Source: Dryocosmus kuriphilus | Taxonomy: Eukaryota > Arthropoda > Insecta > Hymenoptera > Cynipidae | Length of the DNA: 64,000 nt | Assembly (NCBI GenBank): GCA_038277395.1 | Contig: CM076189.1 | Location: 110,467,267 to 110,531,266, forward strand | Direction of reading: 5' to 3' | Part shown: positions 1 through 9,935 of the stretch, one piece after another | Position numbering within the stretch: the first letter of the stretch is position 1 | How the letters are laid out: each line of letters begins with the position of its first letter | Translations under genes and position numbers: made by a program | The notes under the pieces: model-generated | The model's database searches: none | The model's input: only the letters and a program-made list of their open reading frames with translations | What the model was told of the DNA's origin: nothing

Positions 1-1528
1 AGTTCTGATTACAATTTTTACATGGTATACTATAAATGAGATTTGTTTTTTCATATTTTGGGATACGGTCTTTGATAGAAGGTATTAGAATGTTAGAAAG
101 TTTATTTTTGATTGAGAAAATGAAAGTGATATTTAATTTTTTACATATTCTTACCAGTGATAAATAAAGATCTTCGACATAAGGTAAAGTTATAATTTTA
201 GAAAAATCAATTCCTTTTAGATTTTTAAAATTTTTTGTATTAGTTTGTGAATTTTGTGGAGTTTCTAAGTATGTGAGTTTTTTTTTAATGTTATTCATAA
301 TAAAATTATGTGGGTAATTATTTTTAATTAAGGTTTCATAAATGAAGTTAATGTTTTTTTCTAGGAATTGTGGTTCTGAGAATATGTAAGCTCTATTAAT
401 TAAAGATGTGATGACTCCTTTTTTATGGTTTATGTGATGATTTGAAAAAAAAATTTAAAGTGCTACCAGAATAAGTTGGTTTATGATACCAGTCGGTTTC
501 TATGTATCCGTTTGTAAAAATAATTGTTAAATCTAAAGAATTTATTCTTTTGTTGATTGATTCTTCTAGTGTAAATTGTAATGATCCGCCTTTATTGTTG
601 AATTCACTTGAGATTTTGGAAACTGAATCTTTATGTAAACATAAAAAGGTGTCATCTACGAAGCGGTGGTAAAAAAGAATTTTGTATAGAGGGTTTTTTA
701 TAATTTTTTTCTCTATATTTTGCATGACAATTTCAGCAAGTACAGAGGAGATGGGTGATCCCATTTGTTTACCAAATTTCTGTTTATACGATGTGTAATT
801 GAATTGAAAATAAGCGTTATTTAAACAGAATCTAATAGCTTCATCAAATTGTTGGAAATTTAGAGTGGTATGGTTTTGGATTAAATTCCAGTTATTTTCT
901 ATTAGAGTGTAGAATAAATTGGGGTCAATATTTGAAACCATAGAGACTGCATCAAATGAGATAATTGTAAAGTCATTTGGAATCTTGAGATGTTTAATTT
1001 TGTTTAGAAAGTCAAAGGTATCTTTTATTATATATTTTGAAGTATTGTAAACTTTATTTAAGATTGTTTTTAAATATTGTGAAAGGTTATAGATAGGAGA
1101 GTTTATGAAAGATGTAACAGGTCTAAACGGGTAGAATCAGGTTTATGCAGTTTTATTAAACCATACATAAGTGGTGGTATTCCGTTTGTGCATCTTAGAA
1201 AATTATATGTTTTTTTATCAATTGAACTAAAATCTTTAAAGTTTTTTACCATAATGTTAAGCTGGTGTTGAATGTGATTTGTAGGATTGTTAGCAATTTC
1301 GTAAGTATTGTTATCGTTAAGAGGATTAAGCATTTTTTTATCGTAATCAGTTTTTTCAATTATAATTGTTATATTACCTTTGTCAGCATGACTTATAAGT
1401 AAATTAGGGTTGTTTTTTATAAATTTTTTAGTTTCTTTAAATTTTGATTCTAAAAGTCTATAATTAGGGTTCCAAATTATTGTAGAAGTTAGGTATTTTT
1501 TTAAGTTGAAGGTTAAGTTGCTTCTAAG
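1..1528 (-). mobile_element. Penelope-like element copy P1, 3' part outside window
   Basis: Seen: positions 1-1528 are the reverse complement of about 1529-2896, which belongs to the plus-strand copy next door. The two copies meet head to head near 1528. P1 runs off the left edge, so its endonuclease and tail are missing. Coding sequence continues below 423 in another frame after an indel in an A/T homopolymer near 445. Known: PLEs pair a telomerase-related reverse transcriptase with a GIY-YIG endonuclease and often make inverted or tandem partial copies. Degenerate copy. Confidence 0.85.
423..941 (-). pseudogene. PLE reverse transcriptase palm fragment (P1)
   Basis: A 172-residue open stretch covers RT motifs: KFGKQMGSPISSVLAEIV, then HRFVDDTFL with the catalytic FVDD, then LDLTIIF. 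The end (FFKSSHKP) is a frameshift artefact, because the plus-strand copy continues past the same point in frame as NFFSNHHINHKKGF. The catalytic aspartates are kept, but the protein is cut off from its thumb and endonuclease. Read as a dead copy of a PLE polyprotein. Confidence 0.85.
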
Positions 1529-1549
1529 GTGACAAAGGTAATATAACAA
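1103..1549 (-). pseudogene. PLE RT N-terminal region (P1)
   Basis: A 148-residue open stretch with the PLE signatures SHADKGNITIIIEKTDYDKK and GIPPLMYGLIKLHKPD. After LHKPD the reading goes out of frame (STRLDLLHLS), where the sister copy reads LPVRPVTSF, so a small deletion separates it from the palm fragment at 423-941. The first few residues cross the head-to-head junction and are probably not native coding sequence. Confidence 0.8.
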
Positions 1550-1955
1550 TTATAATTGAAAAAACTGACTAAGATCAAAAAATGCTTAATCTTCTTAACG
1601 ATAACAATAGGTACGAAATTACTAACAATCCTACAAATCACATTCAATACGATCTTAACATTATGGTAAAAAACTTTTAAGATTGTAATTCAATTGATGA
1701 AAAAACATATAATTTTCTAAGATGCACAAACGGAATACCACCACTTATGTATGGTTTAATAAAACTGCATAAACCTGATCTACCAGTTAGACCTGTTACA
1801 TCTTTCATAAACTTTCTCAATACCTAAAATCAATACTAAATAAAGTATACAATACATCAAAATATATAATAAAAGATACTTTTGACTTTCTAAACAAAAT
1901 TAAACATCTCAGGATTCCAAATGACTTTACAATTATCTCACTTGATGCAGTCTCT

Positions 1956-3200
1956 ATGTTTTCAAATATTGACCCCAATTTAATCTACACTCTAATAGAA
2001 AATAACTGGAATTTAATCCAAAAACATACCACTTTAAATTGCCAACAATTTGATGAAGCTATTAGATTCTGTTTAAATGACGCTTATTTTCAATTGAATT
2101 ACACATCGTATAAACAGAAATTTGGAACCCCAATGGGATCACCCATCTCCTCTCTGCTTGCTGAAATTGTCATGCAAAATATAGAGAAAAAAATTATAAA
2201 AAACCCTCTATACAAAATTCTTTTTTACCACCGCTTTGTAGATGACACCATTTTATGTTTACATAAAGATGCAGTTTCTAAAATCTTAAGTGAATTCAAC
2301 AATAATGGCGGACCATTACAATTTACGCTAGAAGAATTAATCAACAAAAGAATAAATTTTTTAGATTTAACAATTATTTTTACCACAGGTTACATAGAAA
2401 CCGACTGGTATCATAATCCAACTTATTCTGGTCGCACTTTAAATTTTTTTTCGAATCATCACATAAACCATAAAAAAGGATTCATCACATCTTTAATTAA
2501 TAGAGCTTACATATTCTCAGAACCACAATTCCTAGAAAAAAACATTAACTTCATTTATGAAACCTTAATTAAAAATAATTACTCACATAATTTTATTATG
2601 AATAACATTAAAAAAAGACTCACATACTTAGAAACTACACAAAATTCACAAACTAATACAAAAAATTTTAAAAATCTAAAAGAAATTGATTCTTCTAAAA
2701 TTATAACTTTACCTTATGTCGAAGATCTTTATTTATCGCTTATAAGAATATGTAAAAAATTAAATATCACTTTAAATTTCTCAATCAAAAATAAACTTTC
2801 TAACATTCTAATACCTTCTATCAAAGACCGTATCCCAAAATATGAAAAAACAAATCTCATTTATAGTATACCATGTAAAAATTGTAATCAGAACTACATT
2901 GGCCAAACAAAACGACCGCTCAAGGTAAGAATCTCGAAACATCGAAATAGTGAAAATAACAAAAAAATCAATAAAGCATTATGTAAACACACTACAGATC
3001 TTGATCGCAAATTCGACTACGATTCAAAAAATGTAAAAATCCTAGGCTTAGAAAATAATTATCAAAAAAGAAATATCTTCGAAATGATTAACATTATAAA
3101 AAACAAAGATTCCGTTAACTTTAGATCCGATACTGAAAACTTGTCCTGTATCTACTATGTCGTCATTGAATCCTTTCATGATTTAGCTTTGGACTCTTAA
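1956..3200 (+). CDS. PLE reverse transcriptase with C-terminal GIY-YIG endonuclease, 5'-truncated
   Basis: A 414-residue frame. The RT palm has GTPMGSPISSLLAEIVMQ at about 57-74 and the catalytic FVDD at 94-97, followed by the thumb region and a C-terminal endonuclease: the CKNC pair at 307-310, YIGQTKR at about 314-320, then KVRISKH. Role: copies the element RNA into DNA at a nick made by the endonuclease. The reading frame stays open upstream of the first Met back to about 1815, so the Met at 1956 is not a true start; the N-terminal third of RT is missing or frameshifted. Because the palm and endonuclease are open, this copy was probably recently active, but it cannot make a full protein. 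Confidence 0.85.
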   Translation: MFSNIDPNLIYTLIENNWNLIQKHTTLNCQQFDEAIRFCLNDAYFQLNYTSYKQKFGTPMGSPISSLLAEIVMQNIEKKIIKNPLYKILFYHRFVDDTILCLHKDAVSKILSEFNNNGGPLQFTLEELINKRINFLDLTIIFTTGYIETDWYHNPTYSGRTLNFFSNHHINHKKGFITSLINRAYIFSEPQFLEKNINFIYETLIKNNYSHNFIMNNIKKRLTYLETTQNSQTNTKNFKNLKEIDSSKIITLPYVEDLYLSLIRICKKLNITLNFSIKNKLSNILIPSIKDRIPKYEKTNLIYSIPCKNCNQNYIGQTKRPLKVRISKHRNSENNKKINKALCKHTTDLDRKFDYDSKNVKILGLENNYQKRNIFEMINIIKNKDSVNFRSDTENLSCIYYVVIESFHDLALDS

Positions 3201-3557
3201 CACCAGTGCCTAACCTCCAATATTGGAGTAGACCACAAACATGTGGTCTCTCCACCTTTTTTCAAAATTCTCTGTAAATTAATAAAAATTTCTCCTAAAA
3301 AACGAACATCCTGACGAATAAAAATTCTCAAAAAATGATTTCAACAATACGTAACAAAAAAATCCTATATTAAGAAAAAAACCAGCATCATTTCTACAAC
3401 ATAAGATGAAAAAATAACCTTTGTGCACTCAAAATCTTCTAAAATATTTCTTTTTTTGGATAACATTTAATGGTAAGTCTACAGTATATATAACCTCTTG
3501 AATTGTAAAAGTCTCTCCAGCGATCCTGTTTTTTGAAAAAAGCCATATTATATATCT

Positions 3558-3607
3558 TTACAGTCCTGAAGAGGCTTCGATATCGCGGCGAAATGCATTG
3601 AATGTAA
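3558..3607 (+). ncRNA. Hammerhead ribozyme motif of PLE type (P2 tail)
   Basis: Seen: stem I TTACAGTC (3558-3565) pairs with GAATGTAA (3600-3607), 7 of 8 pairs. The core CTGAAGA lies at 3566-3572 and GAA at 3590-3592. Stem II GCTTCG/CGCGGC closes on loop ATAT with one mismatch. Stem III is the self-complementary ATGCAT (3593-3598), and the predicted cleavage nucleotide is T3599. All invariant hammerhead positions are present. Known: PLEs carry hammerheads with very short stem III that work best as dimers. Self-cleavage is inferred. Confidence 0.75.
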
Positions 3608-3640
3608 CGAATGTATCAATAAAGATAACTTTATTTACAT

Positions 3641-4080
3641 ATTTAATAAATTCTCAGACCTAAGGCCAAAACCTTCACCAAATTATATCCAAATGGTCTA
3701 AAAAATGAACACGTTAGGTAAGTATTAGATTTTACATCTATGTTAAATTTTTTATAATACTATTGTTTATTTGTTATACTTAACTGTATGTTTAAACTAT
3801 AGTTTATTGATCGCTATAATGTTTAGCCTTATTGTGTTACTCTAAATGAGGCTTTTTTTTATTTAAAAAATTTATCACATTATATTTTTTTAAACTTTAC
3901 CGCCGAAAAAAAAAACTTTTTTCTACTTATATGTTCATTTTCTAACGTAAAATTTAAAGCAGAATTGTTAGAAAACAATATAAACATTAATTTTGATTCT
4001 TTCATTCACTAAATTGCTAGATTACTTTACGGTTATTTTAGGGCTATTTTGTGGTTGCACTGTGAGATAACCACTGCGTT
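3641..4080. other. AT-rich stretch, no gene seen
   Basis: No reading frame, RNA gene or repeat could be supported here. It separates the PLE pair from the satellite that follows. Confidence 0.5.
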
Positions 4081-5131
4081 CGGCCGGTCCGCCTGTGTTT
4101 CGAATGTGCCAGGGAAAATAGAAAAGTGATAATTTTAAACACACTTTCAAACTACTTCTAATTGAGCGCAATTGAAGTTTTCAGTGGTGCGATGGAGCGC
4201 ATTTGAAGCTCTTTGGAATGTGCCAGAGAAAACGTAAAAATGATCATTAGAACGGTAATTATGCAAATTGTCTCACAAGCGGCCCCACCTGTATTTACGC
4301 GCTCAAAAGCAGCACACCTAATTTAGCGCAATGGATGTTTTCGTGGTGGGATGGAGCGCATTTGAAGCCCTTTGGAATCTGCCAGAGAAAATGTACAAAT
4401 GTTAATTAGTACGATAATTATACATAGCGTCGCACCAGCCCCCCCCCCCTCTGAAAATTTATGCTTTTTGCTGTGTAGTTTAAAAGTAGAATTTTTTTCG
4501 TTAATGGTGCAATAGAGCGCATTTGAAATCAAATCGAATTGATTATTCATAATCTAATTTGTAGTAAATTTTTAAAATCAGGGTAAGCAGGGGTAATCAC
4601 CTGCTGCAGGGATTAAGGCCTTAATATCTTGATTATTCTTTATCGGAATGGGAAATTTGTGGTGGTGCAATGGAGCGCATTTGGAGTACATTATGTCCCA
4701 TTAATAAAATGTGCATAAGGAGGCATATTAAATTAATTAACCCCTGCGTCGTGCCAGCCCCCCCACCAATTTCTATCTCTGTCAGGTATTTGGCACAAAA
4801 TTTTTAATTGGTGGTGCAACAAAGCGCATTTGAAGCTGAGAAATGTGACGCAAAGAATTTTAGAAAATTCCCATTTTTGAAGAAAATCGCGCTAGCCCCC
4901 CCACTTTGCATCGTTAATAACAGGATTTTGGTGGGGGTGCAATAGTTACTGTCAGTGGTGCGATGGCGCGCATTTGAAGCACTACAAGTCTATTCATGAA
5001 AATATTATGTTATCAAAAGTGGGGGGGATAGCGCAAAGTTTTTCTTTTGTGGTGCGATGGAGCGCATTTGGTGTGCAATCGATTGCAGTTCGGCCACTTT
5101 CAAAAATTTGTGGGGGGGGGGGGGGGGGGGG
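4081..5131. repeat. Degenerate ~159-bp satellite, about seven units, ending in poly-G
   Basis: The landmark GTGGTGCGATGGAGCGCATT, or a close variant, begins near 4184, 4343, 4504, 4662, 4811, 4955 and 5049. Spacings are 159, 161, 158, 149, 144 and 94 bp, so units shorten towards the right. Several units also contain a C-rich block (GCCAGCCCCCCC) before the next landmark. The last unit ends in a 20-G run at 5112-5131. Short open frames across it are repeat artefacts. Confidence 0.85.
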
Positions 5132-5345
5132 CTACTGCTACTGCGACCGACCTCACCGGAATACGCTCTGTTGGCTGGTTGAGTCCCCTTACAATATGCC
5201 CTCCCTTTTCTCCCTGTACGCGCTCTCTCCCTTCCTTCATTTACCCTCCGTCTCTTTCTTTCCTACAATCTTCTCTCTCTGACGCCCGGACAGCGGTAAG
5301 CGGATCTCAACCAGCAGGTGGACTTGATGCCTAGGACAAACGAAA
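5132..5345. other. CT-rich stretch with no recognised gene
   Basis: Higher GC than its surroundings and pyrimidine-rich between about 5180 and 5280. Two overlapping open frames start in the poly-G run but show no domain. No function is assigned. Confidence 0.3.
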
Positions 5346-5522
5346 CTTATATACAATATGTACTTGAGTTATTTTTGGCCTTTACGGCATTGATTCCATT
5401 TATTAATCTCACAGGGGAATATCATTTAAACAGATATCTGTTATATCGACACTCTTGTAAGTTAAATTTTTAAAATTTTGAATTTTTTCAAGTAATATTT
5501 GAAAAATATGTTCCAAAAACAT

Positions 5523-5595
5523 TACTGCGAGCCGGATTTGAACCGACACCCCTTCTATTCATGAGAAGTGCTTTAACCAATTCAGCTATAGCAGC
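5523..5595 (-). tRNA. tRNA-like gene or tRNA pseudogene
   Basis: A 73-nt cloverleaf can be drawn on the minus strand. The acceptor GCTGCTA/TCGCAGT has one mismatch and one G-T pair. The A-box-like segment is TAGCTGAATTGGTTAAAGC, the anticodon stem CTTCT/AGAAG is perfect, and the T arm is GTCGG-TTCAAAT-CCGGC with a good B box. Odd points: the anticodon loop reads CATGAAT, so position 33 is A instead of the near-universal U, and the anticodon would be TGA (Ser) without the long variable arm of tRNA-Ser. More likely a pseudogene or SINE-type relic. Confidence 0.55.
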
Positions 5596-5949
5596 CCACA
5601 GTGAAAATTTTTAGAACTTATATTTCGTCAACAGATGTACAGTTAACATATCTTCGATGTTCTGAAGGAGTTTTTGGCCAGTTGTTCTAGATTGAATTTT
5701 GTATTTTTTTGTACCGTTGTACCAATGTCACTATTAAAATAATTAAATTCCGTTTCAATAAACTAGCTTTCTGTATAAAAATTAATTTCCGTTTTATTAG
5801 AGATCAATAACTTTTGTAGTTTCTACTATTTTTGAACAAACTTCACAGTGAAGTAATGCTCTGATAAATAGGTTTGAGCCGGAACATATAATGATAGTGA
5901 TAGTATATTACACATCGACTGGCGAATGGTGGTGATTTCTGACTAGTGT
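5596..5949. other. AT-rich stretch, no gene seen
   Basis: No supported feature. It lies between the tRNA-like sequence and the Tc1-type element. Confidence 0.4.
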
Positions 5950-7431
5950 GAGCATGTACGATATTTTTCATAACAAGTGCAACGAAAATGTGGCTTTCGC
6001 TGCCTCTTGAGGAATAATGAAAACGTCTTTAACACGATTGGAGCTTACGAGCATCGTTGCTATAGTGAAGTTGTCAGCAGAGGCATGAGTACGCGTAACC
6101 CCATGTGCTTTTATTCAGTCGTACCAACGCAAAGGTATATAAAAATTGCTTTCGTCTGCTCAGCTAATCAACTTTTGCATCCGTAGGTGATTTTTGTTCG
6201 CCCCACGGGGCGAAAACGCAACTTTCGTGCCGCCAGCTGATTTGTGTTCGACTCATCAAGAATCGGTCATTTTCGTATCGCTCGAGAGGCAGCGGCAGCC
6301 ACATTTTCGTTGCAGATGGCATGAGAAGTGAGTTCTGCGTACGCCAAACGTTTCGAAGCGTTCTTACTGTGTATCCATCCAAAAGGATAACGTGTGACCC
6401 ACAGCGTGGCTGCTAATTACATCAAGAAGATGAAGATGTTCGTCAAGAGTTGAATTGAGCGTCCTGAAGTCGATAATACAATCGACGATCTTCCCGAAAG
6501 TAAAAAATCACGACCAACACTGAGCAGGCATGATAAAGTGATCGTGCAGCTGTTCGAGCGTACCCCCACTCTACGGTTACGAGATGCAAAGATTATTCTA
6601 GCTAAGAAGGGAGTCAGCGTTAGTGTCAACAACAACCGACAGCATTTTGCTTGGGCTAAGCTACAGTACTGTAGCGCAAGGCAAAACCCCTGCTCTCAGA
6701 AACCCATAGGGAAAAACGGAAGACATGGGCTGCTGAAAATCTCGATTGTGACTGGTCAAATGTCATCTATTCAGATGAAACCTCCTTCTGAGCATGGATT
6801 CCTATAAAGAATGTCTGGTCTATCGCCGGTACTCTGCTTCTGCAGCGAACCGTTAAACACACAGTGAAGATCCATGTTTGGGAATGCTTCTCTGAACGTG
6901 GTTTTGGGGGTTCAGAGCTCTTCACCGACAACCAGAATGCTCAGAAAATGCTCCAAATATATAAACGTGGTCTCCTAAAGTCTTCTATAAAGATGTTTGG
7001 AGCCGATAATGGCGATTGGATCTTGCAAGAAGATAAGAACCCTAAACATCGAAGCCGTCTCTGCACCGCCTGGAAAGCCGAAAATGACATCACAACTTTA
7101 GACTGGCCATCGCAATCCCATGATGCAAATCCCATCGAGAACGTCTGGAGTGTTTTAAAGAGGAAGTTCACGGGAAAACGTTCTTTCACCCTAAAAGAGC
7201 TCTCGCAAGAACCAGGAATATGTGGCAAGAATTACCAGCGGACTGCGCTCAGAATTTAGTGACAAGCATGCAGAAAAGGAGCCAGGCCATTCTGGATAAC
7301 GATGGGGACTGGACCATGTACTATGTAGGCGCGTATTAGTCCTTTGAATTTACTCTTATTTTTAAAAGAACGTTCAAAAATCTTTAATAGTTCTCGAAAT
7401 ATCGAGGAGCGTTTCTTGTTGAACAGACTGT
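5950..7431 (+). mobile_element. Tc1-like DNA transposon remnant
   Basis: Contains a recognisable but frameshifted Tc1 transposase (6420-7259). Near its left side an inverted pair, 5978-6006 and 6288-6316 (GCAACGAAAATGTGGCT and its complement), suggests folded terminal sequence or a small inserted MITE. Its right side meets a truncated PLE at about 7432. Terminal repeats and a TA duplication were not located, so limits are approximate. Confidence 0.65.
6420..7259 (+). pseudogene. Tc1-like transposase (DD34E), frameshifted
   Basis: The frames join as an N-terminal helix-turn-helix part (IDDLPESKKSRPTLS, then FERTPTLRLRDAKII) and a C-terminal catalytic part. The middle reads VIYSDETS with the first catalytic Asp. 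The second Asp lies in WILQEDKNPKHRSRLC and the Glu in DANPIENVW, 34 residues later, which is the Tc1 DD34E spacing. At least two frameshifts separate the pieces (before 6864 and near 6660). Role when intact: cut-and-paste transposition at TA sites. Confidence 0.8.
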
Positions 7432-8560
7432 ACAATATCTGCCAAAACCGGAGAAATGATAGTAGCTATGGGAGTACAAAACCTTGTTTATAAAAGTTTC
7501 CATTGATTTTAAAATAAATGGAATTCATAATAAAATATATCACCTGCAGAAGCTGTTTTTGATCCAACCTAGTGCGTACCTTAAATTTATCCCATCTATG
7601 AACAATAGATAGTTTAATTAAATTCAAATGTATGTTTGGAAACATTGCCATGACATCGGAAGAAATTATGACACAGTTATTCAGAACCTTTTTCTGTGTT
7701 ATAAATTTTTAAAAATCACAACTGTACTTTATATTATAATCTGACACATCAATGGAGTCTTTTATAATCAAATTGAAATTTTTTTCGACAAATTTAGTAG
7801 GAGTGTAGATGGTCGAAGCAATTAATCTTAAAGGATGATTCTTCTTATGAATTTTCCACAAGCCATAGCATTTAGCAAGAACCGAATCCTGAATATTCAC
7901 ATCAGTGTACCTAATGTCTTTTGTCAGAAGCCCAGACAAACTCCGGTTACTGTTTAGTAATCTAAGAGTGCTTTTTTAAAACTTTTGATTCGATTTTAAT
8001 TTATTATTTCACGTCTATCTTCATCAAAAAGCAGCTTTCCATGTCCCCCACGTATTCAGATTTCTTCATGCAAACGGTGAGCTTACCCTTGTCAGCATAC
8101 ATACTTATGAAATCCGTGTTTACCTTAAGGAAATATTTAGTTGTCAAGAAACCTTTTGCAAGCTTACGGTCAAAAACACTACTATGTAAACCCTGTTTGT
8201 CAACAATGCTTTTGGAAAGATGTAGAACTTTGTGCCTGAAATCCTGCTGATCTAGTATTGGTATCTTCTGCATGCCTGCTTCAACGTCCTTAAAAATTTC
8301 TATCATTTTCCTCGACCTATATTTAATTGCACAGTTACTGAAGCCTATACCCATACTTCAAATATCCTGCACTGATATAGGAATCTGAGGATCATTCAAA
8401 TTCAGAAACCAAGGATCCTTCTCCCGTTCTTAAAAAATTTTGTGCAAATTTAATATCGTTCTTTAACATTAGTTTGATTTTCAACCAATTCCTTTTATCC
8501 CTCCTGTTTTTTTATTTCTATTGTTTGAATTTTTCTAGAAGCCTTTTCAAATTTTTAGTT
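7432..8560 (-). mobile_element. PLE remnant P3, N-terminal RT region only
   Basis: Degenerate minus-strand PLE in several frames. The 3' side is lost at about 7432, just after the motif TPIATIISPVLADIVQ and before the catalytic YVDD, where the Tc1-type sequence begins. The same PLE subfamily recurs at 24905-27480; both sit beside the repeated gene-family unit, so the insertion may predate a duplication. Confidence 0.7.
7466..8354 (-). pseudogene. PLE reverse transcriptase fragments (P3)
   Basis: Three open pieces in PLE order. The first, 8354 to 8004, carries MYADKGKLTVCMKKSEYV. The second, 7939 to 7709, carries KCYGLWKIHKKNHPLRLIAS and KNFNLIIKDS. The third, 7651 to 7466, carries MAMFPNIHLNLIKL and FKINGNFYKQ. 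Frameshifts separate them, and the catalytic aspartates are not present. Dead. Confidence 0.75.
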
Positions 8561-8939
8561 TGATTAGTCCAACTTTGATCGCGGAGTTGTTCTTTATTTA
8601 ATGACATTTACTTAAATATTCTTAAATATTCCAAAATTCATGGAAATCCATTGAAGTAGGTAATAACGTCTAGAGTTCCGTTAAAATTCCTTAAAATTAT
8701 GGGATGTTCTTGAAAGTAAAAAAACTCTCAATATCTCACATAATGATGAGTTTATTGACTTATTGTGTACTATTTGTATGTATTTAGACATACATACATT
8801 ACGTTCGATATACCTTAAGTCCCAGATTAATGCCAAACAATTAAATCACCAAAACCTTTAAAATACTAAAAATGCTCGAAAATACATGGAAACAGAAATC
8901 TATTAAAATAAATGAAAGTCATAAAGTTTAAAATGTGAA
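8561..8939. other. Spacer of the repeated gene-family unit (copy 1)
   Basis: No gene. Resembles 27600-27870, 40000-40208, 46130-46430 and 59750-60050, for example the run around ATGATGAGTTTATTGACTTA. It therefore belongs to the directly repeated unit. Confidence 0.55.
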
Positions 8940-9200
8940 CGTGTTTTTTTCCTTGAGGTCTTCTTGCAAATCATCCGTATTATCTTCGTGGAATACCGAT
9001 GGTCTAACATATGGTACTTAAGACCTGATGGGACGCTTCTCTGGTAGATCGCTTATAACCAAATTTAAACTATAGGTAACGCCTTCTGGCACGACCACAT
9101 AAATGTGGTTACCCAGCGGATAATTCTGCTCAAATCTAAGATGATACTCGGCGGGAACGTACTTTCCGAAATTTTGAGCTATAAGTTATTCATTTTCTAT
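8940..9200 (-). pseudogene. Module C of repeated gene family, copy 1 (broken)
   Basis: In frame it reads AEYHLRFEQNYPLGNHIYVV, then LNLVISDLPEKRPIRS, then a TAA stop, then VPYVRPSVFHEDNTDDLQED. It aligns by eye with the open module at 40209-40588. One in-frame stop and sequence decay upstream mark it as dead. The family is not recognised, and no function is claimed. Confidence 0.7.
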
Positions 9201-9460
9201 ATGCAATTCAGTGAGTGTAAGAAAATCAGAATGAGGATGAAAAACATGTCTTTGAGGCTCATTATTCGCATATATTGATCTGTTTGAAAATGTTGTCCTC
9301 TTGTCGCTGGTGGTCTTAAATAAATGAAAAGGGCCCGAATGTTGCCAGTTTGATTAGATTGCATCCATTCGAGTATTTTTATATGAATACAGGTGATTCA
9401 TATATTCTTCAAAGTATTTTAGCTGAATAATTATTTGATTTATTCATATTTTTAATTGAC

Positions 9461-9935
9461 TTAACTGTATAGATGATGCAGGGAATCGTAATTTCCAGGT
9501 AAAATTTCAACGAAGCCTTCGATTACGTAGCGGAGGTTTATCGGAATTTCTGCGATTTCCTCTGGGGTCATTTTTTCAAACCTGCTGTCGCACATATGCA
9601 CTTTACCCCGATGTACCCTGAAATTATGTATCCCTTGAAGAGTGTCCATATTCTCCAGTATTGCGAAAATCTCACCATTACTTGTCGACAATATAATATA
9701 TTCTTGTGATAGCACAGGCAGAAATTTGCGATGTCCTACTATCCTTGTAATTCGCCCATCATCAGGAAAAACATATCTTCGAATTTCGAGTAACCGAAGG
9801 GATTCGTGGTGGGAATAAGCATAATGTACGCAAGGGTTCCCAGTCCATGAGATTAAGGAAGACTGGGAGGAGGGGACCTGGACCTTTCACGAGGAACAGC
9901 CGTGGTAGCAGGACTCGGATCCCCTACTGGATAAT
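9461..9935 (-). pseudogene. Exon B of repeated gene family, copy 1 (broken)
   Basis: The last 84 codons are open (MLSQEYIILSTSNGEIFA ... GNYDSLHHLYS). Upstream sequence down from 9935 still matches exon B (AVPRERSRSPPPSLP-like, then the FEIRRYVF-like part), but only across frameshifts. Exon A was not found upstream, and this unit also lacks the long CCTTAAAATC array seen in copies 2-4. Confidence 0.7.

Larger units (their letters stand above)
1529..3640 (+). mobile_element. Penelope-like element copy P2, 5'-truncated, with 3' tail
   Basis: Starts abruptly inside the RT N-terminal region at the junction with P1 and runs through RT, GIY-YIG endonuclease, an AT-rich 3' UTR and a hammerhead motif at 3558-3607. 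Between 1529 and 1955 it is still PLE coding sequence, but with stops and a roughly 15-nt deletion near 1815 relative to P1. 5' truncation is typical of target-primed reverse transcription. The 3' boundary is approximate. Confidence 0.85.

Noticed and set aside
1956..3200. LINE or retroviral reverse transcriptase
   Set aside because: The ADKGN block, FVDD context and C-terminal GIY-YIG domain are diagnostic of Penelope-like elements.
4974..5334. Two overlapping plus-strand frames with poly-Gly
   Set aside because: They start in the satellite and cross the poly-G run; no domain and no codon constraint visible.
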